Shown here: positions 42,966 to 51,116 of the stretch, in pieces
Numbering within the stretch: position 1 is the stretch's first letter
Layout: each line of letters begins with the position of its first letter
NCBI GenBank assembly: GCA_964515235.1
Contig: CAZEVO010000012.1
Location: 1 to 51,217 of the forward strand
Length of the DNA stretch: 51,217 bases
Origin: OPU3-GD-OMZ sp964515235
GTDB taxonomy: Bacteria; Pseudomonadota; Gammaproteobacteria; Methylococcales; Methylomonadaceae
Direction of reading: 5' to 3'
Position numbers and translations under genes: made by a program
The notes under the pieces: generated by a model
What the model saw: the letters and a program-made list of their open reading frames with translations, nothing else
The model's database searches: none
Told to the model about the DNA's origin: nothing

Positions 42966-42994
42966 TTGGACATGTTATGCTTCTTTGATATAAT
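42966..42994 (+). promoter_or_regulatory. Sigma-70 promoter of the TonB receptor gene
   Basis: TTGGAC (42966-42971), a 17-bp spacer and a perfect TATAAT (42989-42994) lie 35 bp upstream of the receptor ATG. The rest of the 323-bp gap between 42706 and 43030 is T-rich and shows no clear Fur or CueR site. Confidence 0.7.
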
Positions 42995-43029
42995 TGATTT
43001 TTGTAAAAACAACAGTTTAAGGTAGCTTT

Positions 43030-45078
43030 ATGAAAATTTTATTAAAACCTCTCACCTTAGCAACAGGACTTTTGGTCTGGACTGGTCACGCTACGGCTGA
43101 GCATGAACAATTACCCAGCCTTATTATCGAAGGCAGTGCGACACGCGCAGGAACTTTTGCAACAGCGCCTGATAACACCGGTTTAAAGGATACTGCTTCT
43201 TTATTGGAGCGTGTGCCGGGTGCAAACGTTAATCGTAATGGTGTTTTAACAGGTATTGCAGCCTATCGGGGTATGTTTGGTAATAGGGTTACCACAACAA
43301 TAGATAGTTCTGCGATTAAAGAGGCGGGTCCTAATAGTATGGATCCACCGTTAAGTCATTACCCTGCCGCACTCACCGAAAGTTTAACGGTTCACAGAGG
43401 TATTGCGCCAGTCAGTAGTGGAATCGAAACAATGGGCGGCTCTATGCATGCAAAATCGCGTAAAGGGCAGTTTGCAGAAGGCGAGGGCATTGAAACGCAT
43501 GGTGTCGGCTCAATGGGGTACAGTTCGGTAGATGACGGTCATGTTGGTGCGTTAATGGGTTCTGTCGCGAATAAAAATCATAAACTTCATTTGAGTGGCT
43601 CGCAAGAAAAAGGCGGTGATTACACGCATAGAGGTGGTCGAGAACAATCTAATACCCAATATGATCGCAATGCTTTTTCAGGCGGCTATGGCTACCAACG
43701 CGATGGACACGAATTTTCACTGAACTACAGCAATACCGACCAAGGCGTGACCGGTACACCGGCATTGCCAATGGATATTGACTATGTCAGAGGGGGTGTA
43801 TGGGATATGCATCACGACTGGGATATGGGCAATGATATTTCTTTGAAAACTGATGTTTTCTACCAAAAAATGCGTCATTTAATGTCGAACAATGTTCTAC
43901 GTACGACCATGATGCCGATGACTAATCGGACTAAAGTAGAAGCTGGTGGTTTGAGTATGGCTTTAGCGATGCCGTTTAAGAACGGTGAATTAACGGTGGG
44001 AGTTGATGGCGACCAGTCTAATCATGATGCTAATTCGACTATGCAGATGATGATGGATATGGGAATGGGTATGCAAATGCCGATGACAATGGCAACAAAC
44101 TTTTTCAACAACATTGAGCGCGATCGTTACAGTGTCTTTACTGAATGGGCAGGTACGGTTTCAGAGGCTGTTTCTGTTGAATTAGGTGCGCGTTATACGC
44201 ATATTTGGTCGGATGCTGGAGATGTAACAACTCAAATGGCAATGGCTCAGGCTAGTGCTAACGCATTTAATGCACGGGAACGTACTAAAACCTATAGTAT
44301 GGTCGACTTGGTGGCAGAACTTCATTATCAAGCGTCATCTGAACTTGATGTCAATGTTGGCATAGCGCGAAAAAACCGTGCACCGACTTATCAAGAACTT
44401 TATATTTGGCGTGGTAGTAAAGCCAATGCTGGTTTCGCTGACGGTAAAACCTATATGGGAAATTTAGGGCTCGATGTTGAAACAGCTTACCAAGCGGATT
44501 TTTCCTTAGACTGGCATACCGATAAGGCCTATGTTGCACCCGCTGTTTTTTACCATTATGTAGAAAATTATATTATGGGTACGGCAGCAGGTTCTGGTAT
44601 GAGTGCTGATTTAAAATGGGATAATACCGATGCACAATTTTTTGGTGCCGAGTTAGAGGCCGGTTACCGTTTTACCGATAATCTTCGAACGGATGCCAAT
44701 GTGAACTATGTGCGTGGCATGCGGGTGAGTGACCTGAATGGTGATGATGACCTGTATCGTATTGCGCCATTAAATGGTCGTTTGCAATTAACCTATGAAC
44801 AGTCGAACTGGTCAACGTCAATGGAAGGTGTGTTTGTAGCCGATCAAGGTGACGTTGCCGGTTATAACGACGAGCAAAGTACGAAAGGCTATATGCAGTT
44901 AAATCTTAGAGCGCAGTATGAGCCTTATCAAGGTTTAGTGATTGCAACAGGCATGGAAAATGTCTTAGATGAGCAGCGTTATAATCACTTAGGTGGTTAT
45001 CAGAATCATGATGTAACTGCTCAGCGTAATTTCTTACCGGGCCGTAATATGTATGCGACGCTTGGGTACTCTTGGTAA
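43030..45078 (+). CDS. TonB-dependent outer-membrane receptor, copper-receptor type
   Basis: The 682-aa protein has a signal peptide (cleavage near GHATA, residue 23), a TonB-box-like PSLIIEG and a plug domain with DTASLLERVPGANVNRNG and YRGMFGNRV. A 22-strand-type barrel ends in the aromatic-terminated LGYSW. It resembles OprC/NosA copper receptors. An external loop at 337-354 holds ten methionines in 17 residues (TMQMMMDMGMGMQMPM), and other Met/His clusters occur at MHHDWDM and TTMMPMTN. These side chains would bind Cu(I). The metal is inference. It has its own promoter and a strong terminator. Confidence 0.85.
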   Translation: MKILLKPLTLATGLLVWTGHATAEHEQLPSLIIEGSATRAGTFATAPDNTGLKDTASLLERVPGANVNRNGVLTGIAAYRGMFGNRVTTTIDSSAIKEAGPNSMDPPLSHYPAALTESLTVHRGIAPVSSGIETMGGSMHAKSRKGQFAEGEGIETHGVGSMGYSSVDDGHVGALMGSVANKNHKLHLSGSQEKGGDYTHRGGREQSNTQYDRNAFSGGYGYQRDGHEFSLNYSNTDQGVTGTPALPMDIDYVRGGVWDMHHDWDMGNDISLKTDVFYQKMRHLMSNNVLRTTMMPMTNRTKVEAGGLSMALAMPFKNGELTVGVDGDQSNHDANSTMQMMMDMGMGMQMPMTMATNFFNNIERDRYSVFTEWAGTVSEAVSVELGARYTHIWSDAGDVTTQMAMAQASANAFNARERTKTYSMVDLVAELHYQASSELDVNVGIARKNRAPTYQELYIWRGSKANAGFADGKTYMGNLGLDVETAYQADFSLDWHTDKAYVAPAVFYHYVENYIMGTAAGSGMSADLKWDNTDAQFFGAELEAGYRFTDNLRTDANVNYVRGMRVSDLNGDDDLYRIAPLNGRLQLTYEQSNWSTSMEGVFVADQGDVAGYNDEQSTKGYMQLNLRAQYEPYQGLVIATGMENVLDEQRYNHLGGYQNHDVTAQRNFLPGRNMYATLGYSW

Positions 45079-45112
45079 AAACGAGGGGGCCCTGTTTTGG
45101 GCGAAAGCGAAG

Positions 45113-45138
45113 AAACGCCGCAATAGCGGCGTTTTTTT
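45113..45138 (+). terminator. Intrinsic terminator after the TonB receptor gene
   Basis: AAACGCCGC (45113-45121) pairs perfectly with GCGGCGTTT (45126-45134) around the loop AATA, and seven T residues run to 45138. This is a textbook terminator. On the other strand it may also serve the convergent pyrF. Confidence 0.9.
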
Positions 45139-45161
45139 ATGCCTGAAAAAAGGTAAAGTGT

Positions 45162-45887
45162 TTAACTAAATTGGCTGGCAATTTGACCTTGAATCTTGAG
45201 CGCCATTGCCTTTGGGTCTTCGGCATCTCGAATCGGGCGGCCTACAACAATGTAGTCTGCACCATTTTGAAAGGCTTGTTCAACACTAACGACCCGTTTT
45301 TGATCATCGTCCACTCGGTTATCCACTGGGCGAATACCGGGGGTGATTACCAATAAGCGGTGGTCAATTTCTTTACGGATCATCGGTGCTTCAAGACCGG
45401 ATGAGACAATACCGTCGCAACCGATGGCTAAGGCCCGGCGAGCTCTTGATAATACGAGATCTTTAACATCACACCGAAATCCTAAGTCATCTAAATCGCC
45501 ACGGTCAAGACTGGTCAGTGCCGTAACGGCTAAGACCTTAAGATTGCCTTTGTCGCGGGCAGCAGCTTCCATAATCGCATCGTTACCGTGAATGGTGGCC
45601 AGATCAACGCCGCGCTGGCTTAACGCTTTAATTGCACGGCCAACGGTCGCAGGGACATCGAAGAATTTTAAATCAACAAAGATTTTTTTATCTTGTTCTT
45701 TAAGCCACTCGATAAAACCAAAATAATCTCCGGACATAAAAAGTTCCATGCCCACTTTGTAAAAAACAACAGAATCGCCGAGTTCTTCGACTAGGGCTTT
45801 TGCATCGTCAATGCTGGGGACATCGAGTGCCATGATTAAACGTTCTTCAGGGCGAATAGGTTTTGTAGACAATAAGGATTGATTCAT
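45162..45887 (-). CDS. pyrF: Orotidine 5'-phosphate decarboxylase
   Basis: PyrF makes UMP, the last step of de novo pyrimidine synthesis. The 241-aa protein has LIMALDVPS, YKVGMELF, the catalytic FVDLKFFDVPATV (Asp-Lys-Asp charge network), VTALTSLD, SGLEAPMIR, VITPGIRP and the ADYIVVGRPI phosphate loop. Length is normal. The active-site block reads DLKFFDVPATV rather than the enterobacterial DLKFHDIPNTV, which places it in another PyrF subgroup. It is monocistronic. Confidence 0.95.
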   Translation of the reverse strand: MNQSLLSTKPIRPEERLIMALDVPSIDDAKALVEELGDSVVFYKVGMELFMSGDYFGFIEWLKEQDKKIFVDLKFFDVPATVGRAIKALSQRGVDLATIHGNDAIMEAAARDKGNLKVLAVTALTSLDRGDLDDLGFRCDVKDLVLSRARRALAIGCDGIVSSGLEAPMIRKEIDHRLLVITPGIRPVDNRVDDDQKRVVSVEQAFQNGADYIVVGRPIRDAEDPKAMALKIQGQIASQFS

Positions 45888-45945
45888 TTGGATGTCGTCA
45901 GTAACAAGAAAGTGTTATATCTTACCGCAACTTAAAAGGTGGGTG

Positions 45946-45972
45946 AATGGTAGAATGCGATTACCATTTTTT
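45946..45972 (+). terminator. Terminator-like hairpin in front of the AEC transporter gene
   Basis: AATGGTA (45946-45952) pairs with TACCATT (45962-45968), and T residues follow to 45972. It lies 16 bp before the ATG of the AEC transporter gene, between the divergent pyrF and that gene. It could be an attenuator in the leader or a chance fold. Confidence 0.3.
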
Positions 45973-45988
45973 AATGTGTTGAAAAGCC

Positions 45989-46906
45989 ATGGTACAAACC
46001 CTGATTCAAATGACCTTACTGATCGCTTGTGGAGCGGTTTGGCGTTATTTTGAACCGGCAGGTCTTGAAATTCGTGCTGTAAGAAAAGTTTTAACCTCGT
46101 TGGTTTATTATTTGTTGTTGCCGGCAATGATTATTGAAGTGATGTGGCAGGCCAAAATAGGCTGGCAGTCTTTTAAAATTATTGCAGTGGGTAGCTTGTC
46201 GATTATGATCGGCATGGGGGTGATGGTCTTAGTCTTGTTGCGATTAAATATTACCCGCGCGCAAAAAGGGGCTTTAATTTTAGTGACCGCCTTTCCGAAT
46301 GTGACTTATTTAGGCTTGCCGGTGATTGAGCAACTCTTGGGTGATTGGGCACGCTCTGTTGCAATTCAAATGGACTTGTTTTCAGGGCAACCGCTACTTT
46401 ATACCGTAGGGATTATGATTGCGCGTTATTATGGCAGCAAGGATGACGGCGCTGAGAAAATAAATGGAGCGGTTTTTAATACACCGCCTTTTTGGGCGGT
46501 AGGTGTTGCTTTAGTCTTAAATATAGCGCAGATTAGTCCGCCTGAATTTATTCACGGGACGCTAGAACGATTGTCTGATGGCGTTATTCCGTTAATGTTA
46601 ATTGCGTTAGGTATGGCTTTGGACTGGCAATCATTTCGGCGTCGTGCAATGTCGTTGCTGTGGCCAGTGGTCGGAGTTAAGTTGGCACTGATGCCGTTGA
46701 TTGCTTTAGGGTTGGCGGAATGGTTAGTGTTGACTCCGGAGATTAAAGTGGCCACTGTGCTTGAGGTAGCGATGCCCAGTGGTGTACTTTGTTTGGTCTT
46801 GTGTGATCGTTATGGTTTGGATGCGCCACTTTATGCCATGGCGGTAACGGTAACGACAGTTTTAAGTTTACTGACCTTGCCGCTGTGGTATGGAGTATTA
46901 AGTTAA
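45989..46906 (+). CDS. AEC-family permease (auxin efflux carrier type)
   Basis: The 305-aa inner-membrane protein has about ten helices arranged as two five-helix repeats. Family segments are visible: LVYYLLLPAMIIEVMW, GALILVTAFPNVTYLGLPVIEQLLG and LMLIALGMALDW, with VLEVAMPSGVLCLVL near the end. AEC carriers move organic anions such as malate or malonate; the substrate is unknown. Its stop is followed at once by the ATG of cinA, so they are co-transcribed. Confidence 0.85.
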   Translation: MVQTLIQMTLLIACGAVWRYFEPAGLEIRAVRKVLTSLVYYLLLPAMIIEVMWQAKIGWQSFKIIAVGSLSIMIGMGVMVLVLLRLNITRAQKGALILVTAFPNVTYLGLPVIEQLLGDWARSVAIQMDLFSGQPLLYTVGIMIARYYGSKDDGAEKINGAVFNTPPFWAVGVALVLNIAQISPPEFIHGTLERLSDGVIPLMLIALGMALDWQSFRRRAMSLLWPVVGVKLALMPLIALGLAEWLVLTPEIKVATVLEVAMPSGVLCLVLCDRYGLDAPLYAMAVTVTTVLSLLTLPLWYGVLS

Positions 46907-48133
46907 ATGATTAAAATTGAGATTTTATCGCAAGGGGAAGAGCTATTAACCGGTCAAGTGATTGATACTAATGCCGGTTGGTTGTCTGATCAACTGGTTC
47001 GAATGGGCTTAACGATAACCCGTCATACCACTGTAGGGGATGACAAGGGCGACTTGGTTGCGGTATTAAAAGAAATCGCTGCGCGTGCCGATGGCTGTCT
47101 CTGTACCGGTGGTTTAGGACCTACGGTTGATGATTTAACAGCAGAAGCAGTTGCAGAAGCCTTTGCTCTACCGTTAATGCTTGATGCAACCGCATTAACT
47201 CAAATAGCTGATTTTTTTGCACATAAAGAGCAACCGATGCCCGCATCGAATCGCAAGCAAGCCTTGTTACCCGCAACCGCCACACGATTGGATAATTTAT
47301 GGGGAACGGCTCCGGGTTTCTCTTTGGAGTATGGGGAGTGTTGGTTTGGTTTTATGCCCGGTGTGCCCTATGAAATGAAGAAAATATTTGAAAATGCAAT
47401 TAGGCCGGTTTTTTTACAGCGCTTTCCAGAACAGCCAAAGTCATTAGTAATCATTAATACCTTAGGATTGGGTGAATCTGATTTACAAGATCGTATTCAA
47501 ACGGTAGCAATTCCTGAAGAAGTGCAGTTAGGCTTTTTAACTGCAGCAGAAGGCAATCAAATTAAATTATTGTTTGATGCTGGTTATTCAGAAAGTGGTA
47601 AGCAACAGGTTGTGGCCGATCTTAAAAACCAATTAGGTGCATGTGTTTATTCAATTGTTGAGGACCGATCTTATAAGCAATCGGTTTATGATGTGGTTGG
47701 AAGAGAATTAACCCAGAAAGGATTAACTTTGGCTGTTCTGGAAACCTTGTCTCAAGGTGAAATAGCGAGTCAATGTGTAGGGAATTCTTGGCTATTGTCA
47801 GCAATTTATTGTCAAGACTTGATGCAGTTGTCCTGTTTTGTAGAGATAAATTATGTAGCGAAACACACGGACAAAGCATGGCGTCAACTGGCAGAAGAAA
47901 GTGCGGAGAGTATTCGGCATAAAACAAACTCAGACTATGGTTTGGCGCAGTTGTGTTTTAATAGACGAGCTGACGGTCAAGCAGAGAGAGTGTCTGTTTA
48001 TACTGCATTAGTCACGGCGACAGCGGCAGTCAGTTTTATTGATCAGGTGGGAGGTTCTATACGGCGACAACAGCGCCAAAGTGCCTTAAAAGCATTTGAT
48101 CGGCTTAGAATCTTTTTACAGGAAAACAACTAA
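46907..48133 (+). CDS. cinA: CinA-like protein with altered amidase active site
   Basis: CinA proteins combine an N-terminal MoCF-type domain (ADP-ribose pyrophosphatase) with a C-terminal PncC nicotinamide-mononucleotide amidase domain. The first half (about 1-170) is normal: LSQGEELLTGQVIDTNAGWL, CTGGLGPTVDDLT and FMPGVPYEMKKI. In the second half the conserved TLAVAESCTGGLIA reads TLAVLETLSQGEIA (274-287). The catalytic Ser becomes Thr280, and the following Cys and first Gly are lost. The 408-aa length is otherwise standard. Loss of amidase activity is inference. It follows the AEC gene directly and is 1 bp from uup. Confidence 0.88.
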   Translation: MIKIEILSQGEELLTGQVIDTNAGWLSDQLVRMGLTITRHTTVGDDKGDLVAVLKEIAARADGCLCTGGLGPTVDDLTAEAVAEAFALPLMLDATALTQIADFFAHKEQPMPASNRKQALLPATATRLDNLWGTAPGFSLEYGECWFGFMPGVPYEMKKIFENAIRPVFLQRFPEQPKSLVIINTLGLGESDLQDRIQTVAIPEEVQLGFLTAAEGNQIKLLFDAGYSESGKQQVVADLKNQLGACVYSIVEDRSYKQSVYDVVGRELTQKGLTLAVLETLSQGEIASQCVGNSWLLSAIYCQDLMQLSCFVEINYVAKHTDKAWRQLAEESAESIRHKTNSDYGLAQLCFNRRADGQAERVSVYTALVTATAAVSFIDQVGGSIRRQQRQSALKAFDRLRIFLQENN

Positions 48134-48134
48134 T

Positions 48135-50024
48135 ATGCCTTTGGTCAGACTTAAAAAAGCAATGATAGCTTTTGGTACGCATGCCTTACTGGATGGGGCG
48201 GAATTTCAATTAGCAAAGGGAGAGCGTGTTGGCCTGTTAGGGCGCAATGGGGAAGGTAAATCAACCTTGATGAAAATCATTGGGGGTGAAATTCACCTGG
48301 ATCAAGGCGAATTATGGCTGCAGCCTGAATTACGTTTAGCACGGTTGGAACAAGAACCTCAGTTAGCCAGTCAGCAGACTATTTACGATGCCGTAGCTGA
48401 AGGTTTGGGGGAAATTGGCCAATGGATTATGCGTTACCACGCATTATCAGAATCGATGGAAATGCAAGATGAAGCAGCGCTAAAAGAATTGGGGGTTTTG
48501 CAACAGCACTTAGAAACACATCATGGTTGGCAATTACAGCAACGGGTAGAAAATATTTTAAGCCGTTTGCAATTGCCTGCAGACAGGAGAATAGGAGAAT
48601 TATCAGGGGGTTGGAAGCGCCGCGTGGCACTGGCAAGAGCCTTAGTCATAGAGCCTGAAGTTTTATTGTTAGATGAGCCAACGAACCACCTTGATTTAGA
48701 AAGTATCGCATGGTTGGAAGAACAGTTATTGAATTTTAGTGGGGCTATTTTGTTTGTAACGCATGATCGGTCCTTTTTACAAAAGTTGGCCACACGAATC
48801 GTCGACCTTGATCGTGGCCAATTGGTCTCATGGCCTGGGAATTATCAGGACTACCTCAAGCGAAAGGCGGCAGCATTAGAAGAAGAGGCAACGCAGAACG
48901 CGTTGTTTGATAAAAAGTTAGCGCAAGAAGAAGTCTGGATTCGTCAAGGTATTAAGGCTAGGCGTACACGTAATGAAGGCCGAGTACGTGCTTTGAAAAA
49001 ATTACGTAAAGAACGCAGTCAGCGACGGACTCAGCAAGGGAGTGTTAAGTTGGGGGTGGAGCGTTCTGAGAATTCGGGTAAAAAGGTTATTGTTGCCGAT
49101 AACATTCATTTTGCTTATCCGGGCAAACCGATTGTTTCTAATTTCTCTACCGTGATTCAGCGTGGCGATAAGATAGGGCTTATTGGTCCAAATGGCGCTG
49201 GAAAAACAACTTTCTTGCAGTTGTTATTGAAGCAGATTGAACCGAATGATGGCGTTATTGAACACGGGACTAAGCTGCAGGTTGCTTATTTTGATCAGTT
49301 GCGTGATCAGCTAGACCCTAATATTACCGTTGCGGACGCAGTCGCAGATGGAAATGATCACGTCACGATAGGTAGTAATAAACGTCATGTGATGTCTTAT
49401 TTAAATGATTTTTTATTTTCTTCGAACCGTGCAAGGTCACCGATTAGAAGCCTTTCGGGTGGAGAAAAAAATCGTTTGTTATTAGCGCGATTATTTACCA
49501 AGCCAGCTAATTTGCTGGTGATGGATGAGCCGACCAATGATTTGGATTTAGAAACATTAGAATTGTTGGAAGATTTGTTGGTGAACTATGAAGGAACTTT
49601 GTTATTGGTAAGTCATGACCGGTTATTTTTAGACAATGTGGTGACTAGTGTTATGGTATTTGAAGACCCCGGTCAGGTGAATGAGTACGTTGGTGGGTAT
49701 GCGGACTGGCAGCGCTATAAAACTGAGCTTTCCAAGCAAAATGAGCCTGAAAAGAAAGTAGTCAAAGAAAAGCCCAAGACTGTAAAAAAGAAAAAACTTT
49801 CTTATAAAGACCAGCGAGAATTAGAGCAATTACCCGTGACGATTGAGCAGTTGGAAGGGCAGCAAATTGCTTTAACTGATCAGATTAATGCGCCAACTTT
49901 TTATCAACAAGATCACGAATTAGTTAATCAAACATTACAAGCACTCGAGAAGTTAGAAGCAGAGCTTGAAGAGTCTTATGCGCGCTGGGATGCCTTGGAA
50001 TTGATGACAGAACAAAGTGAATAG
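48135..50024 (+). CDS. uup: ABC-F family ATPase Uup
   Basis: Uup is a soluble protein with two ABC ATPase domains and no membrane part, linked to transposon excision and ribosome function. From the ATG at 48135 the protein has 629 aa. Walker A motifs are GRNGEGKST and GPNGAGKTT; signature motifs are LSGGWKRRVALA and LSGGEKNRLLLA, with LLDEPTNHLD and VMDEPTNDLD. The linker between the domains is rich in Arg. The C-terminal coiled coil (about 550-629) is the DNA-binding part that marks Uup. The start follows cinA closely, and no function in common is known. Confidence 0.93.
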   Translation: MPLVRLKKAMIAFGTHALLDGAEFQLAKGERVGLLGRNGEGKSTLMKIIGGEIHLDQGELWLQPELRLARLEQEPQLASQQTIYDAVAEGLGEIGQWIMRYHALSESMEMQDEAALKELGVLQQHLETHHGWQLQQRVENILSRLQLPADRRIGELSGGWKRRVALARALVIEPEVLLLDEPTNHLDLESIAWLEEQLLNFSGAILFVTHDRSFLQKLATRIVDLDRGQLVSWPGNYQDYLKRKAAALEEEATQNALFDKKLAQEEVWIRQGIKARRTRNEGRVRALKKLRKERSQRRTQQGSVKLGVERSENSGKKVIVADNIHFAYPGKPIVSNFSTVIQRGDKIGLIGPNGAGKTTFLQLLLKQIEPNDGVIEHGTKLQVAYFDQLRDQLDPNITVADAVADGNDHVTIGSNKRHVMSYLNDFLFSSNRARSPIRSLSGGEKNRLLLARLFTKPANLLVMDEPTNDLDLETLELLEDLLVNYEGTLLLVSHDRLFLDNVVTSVMVFEDPGQVNEYVGGYADWQRYKTELSKQNEPEKKVVKEKPKTVKKKKLSYKDQRELEQLPVTIEQLEGQQIALTDQINAPTFYQQDHELVNQTLQALEKLEAELEESYARWDALELMTEQSE

Positions 50025-50053
50025 GATAAGTGTTATTTCAGCTGCATGTTGTA

Positions 50054-50333
50054 TCAGTTGTTTTTACAGTAAAACGGGTAATCGGCTTGGTAGAACAGAG
50101 GATGTTCGTTTCCTATGTGGTCACTAGTGCCAAGTAGGCTTGGTTGTACTACGTCTTGGCTGTTAAGCAGTATGCACCCGGACGTTTTAAAGGTCATTGA
50201 GATGTGGCCATCTGGTGGTTGAATCAGGGTCGTTGAAAACTGTGATTTCAGAAGAAAAACCGTTGCCAGGAGTTGCGTTTTGATGATGTGTTGTTAATTG
50301 AAAAGAAGTGCCTTGTTCTAAAGCGCTGAACAA
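50054..50333 (-). pseudogene. Possible decayed small protein gene
   Basis: The 339-bp gap after uup holds no intact gene. On the minus strand one frame runs from a TTG at 50333 to a stop at 50187 with protein-like content (TPGNGFSSEITVFNDPDSTT). A second, overlapping frame is open from about 50290 to a stop at 50054 and contains TLIQPPDGHISMTFKTSGC and later NEHPLFYQADYPFY. Joined at the shared NDPDSTT/TLIQ region by one frameshift they would give about 93 residues. No SD or homologue supports it. It could be a remnant or chance open frames. Confidence 0.25.
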
Positions 50334-50363
50334 CGATCAGAATTTTTAATGTAAAATGGTCAG

Positions 50364-51116
50364 ATGTTATGGTCAAATTTTTCATTAGGTTCCATTGAGC
50401 CGGTCCACCGGTTTCGTGATTATTTTATTATTGTCTTCACTTTTGCTTGTGTAGCGTTGAGTTTACCCTCTGATGCTGATGGCGATATTGTATGGCAATA
50501 TAAATTAGGTGCGCTTGCTTGGTTTTTTTTGATTTGCTTGCTGAAAGGTGAAGATGCAAATATTAGGGCTCAAATTGTTGTGGCGATTGTTTTTGCAACC
50601 ATCGGTGAACATATTGCTTCAATTTATTTAGGGGGCTATACCTATCGCTTTGAAAATGTGCCTGCATATGTTCCGCCAGGCCATGGAATGGTTTATTTAA
50701 GTTCTGTTGCGATGGCGCGTTCGGGGCTGTTTTTACGTTTTGCCAAAGAAATTACGATTTTAGTGTTGGTTAGCTGTGGTCTTTGGTCGTTATGGGGGAT
50801 TACACTGGCGGAAAGAGGTGATGCAGCGGGCGCATTATTGTACTGTGTTTTTATCATTTTTATGTTCAAAGGGCGTTCACCCTTATTGTATTTAGGCGCT
50901 TTTTTTATTACCACATGGTTGGAACTGATTGGTACGGCTTACGGTGTTTGGTATTGGGCTGAGTTGGATCCGTTATTTGCCTGGCCCGGTGGGAACCCAC
51001 CTAGTGGTGTTGCGGCCTTATATTGCTTGATAGATGCCGCTGCGATTTATGGTGCGCCACATGTTTTGCGCATAGTTGATGTGACCAAACGTCGTTTTTT
51101 TATTCAACCCGGTTAG
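50364..51116 (+). CDS. Polytopic membrane protein, unknown
   Basis: I do not recognise a named family. The 250-aa protein has about seven hydrophobic segments, starting with DYFIIVFTFACVALSL. It has a conserved-looking polar block VPAYVPPGHGMVYLSSVAMA (about 110-129), then ELIGTAYGVWYWAELDP and WPGGNPPSGVAALYCLIDA near the end. The pattern recalls uncharacterised integral membrane proteins best known from actinobacteria. The ATG at 50364 has no clear SD. It follows a 339-bp gap, so it is probably transcribed alone. Confidence 0.75.
   Translation: MLWSNFSLGSIEPVHRFRDYFIIVFTFACVALSLPSDADGDIVWQYKLGALAWFFLICLLKGEDANIRAQIVVAIVFATIGEHIASIYLGGYTYRFENVPAYVPPGHGMVYLSSVAMARSGLFLRFAKEITILVLVSCGLWSLWGITLAERGDAAGALLYCVFIIFMFKGRSPLLYLGAFFITTWLELIGTAYGVWYWAELDPLFAWPGGNPPSGVAALYCLIDAAAIYGAPHVLRIVDVTKRRFFIQPG

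Noticed and set aside
42960..42985. Possible sigma-54 promoter before the TonB receptor gene
   Set aside because: The GG and GC are separated by nine bases rather than ten, and a strong sigma-70 promoter occupies the same bases.
50107..50217. Short plus-strand frame of about 35 codons in the gap after uup
   Set aside because: Too short, without SD, and its content is less protein-like than the minus-strand frames at the same place.
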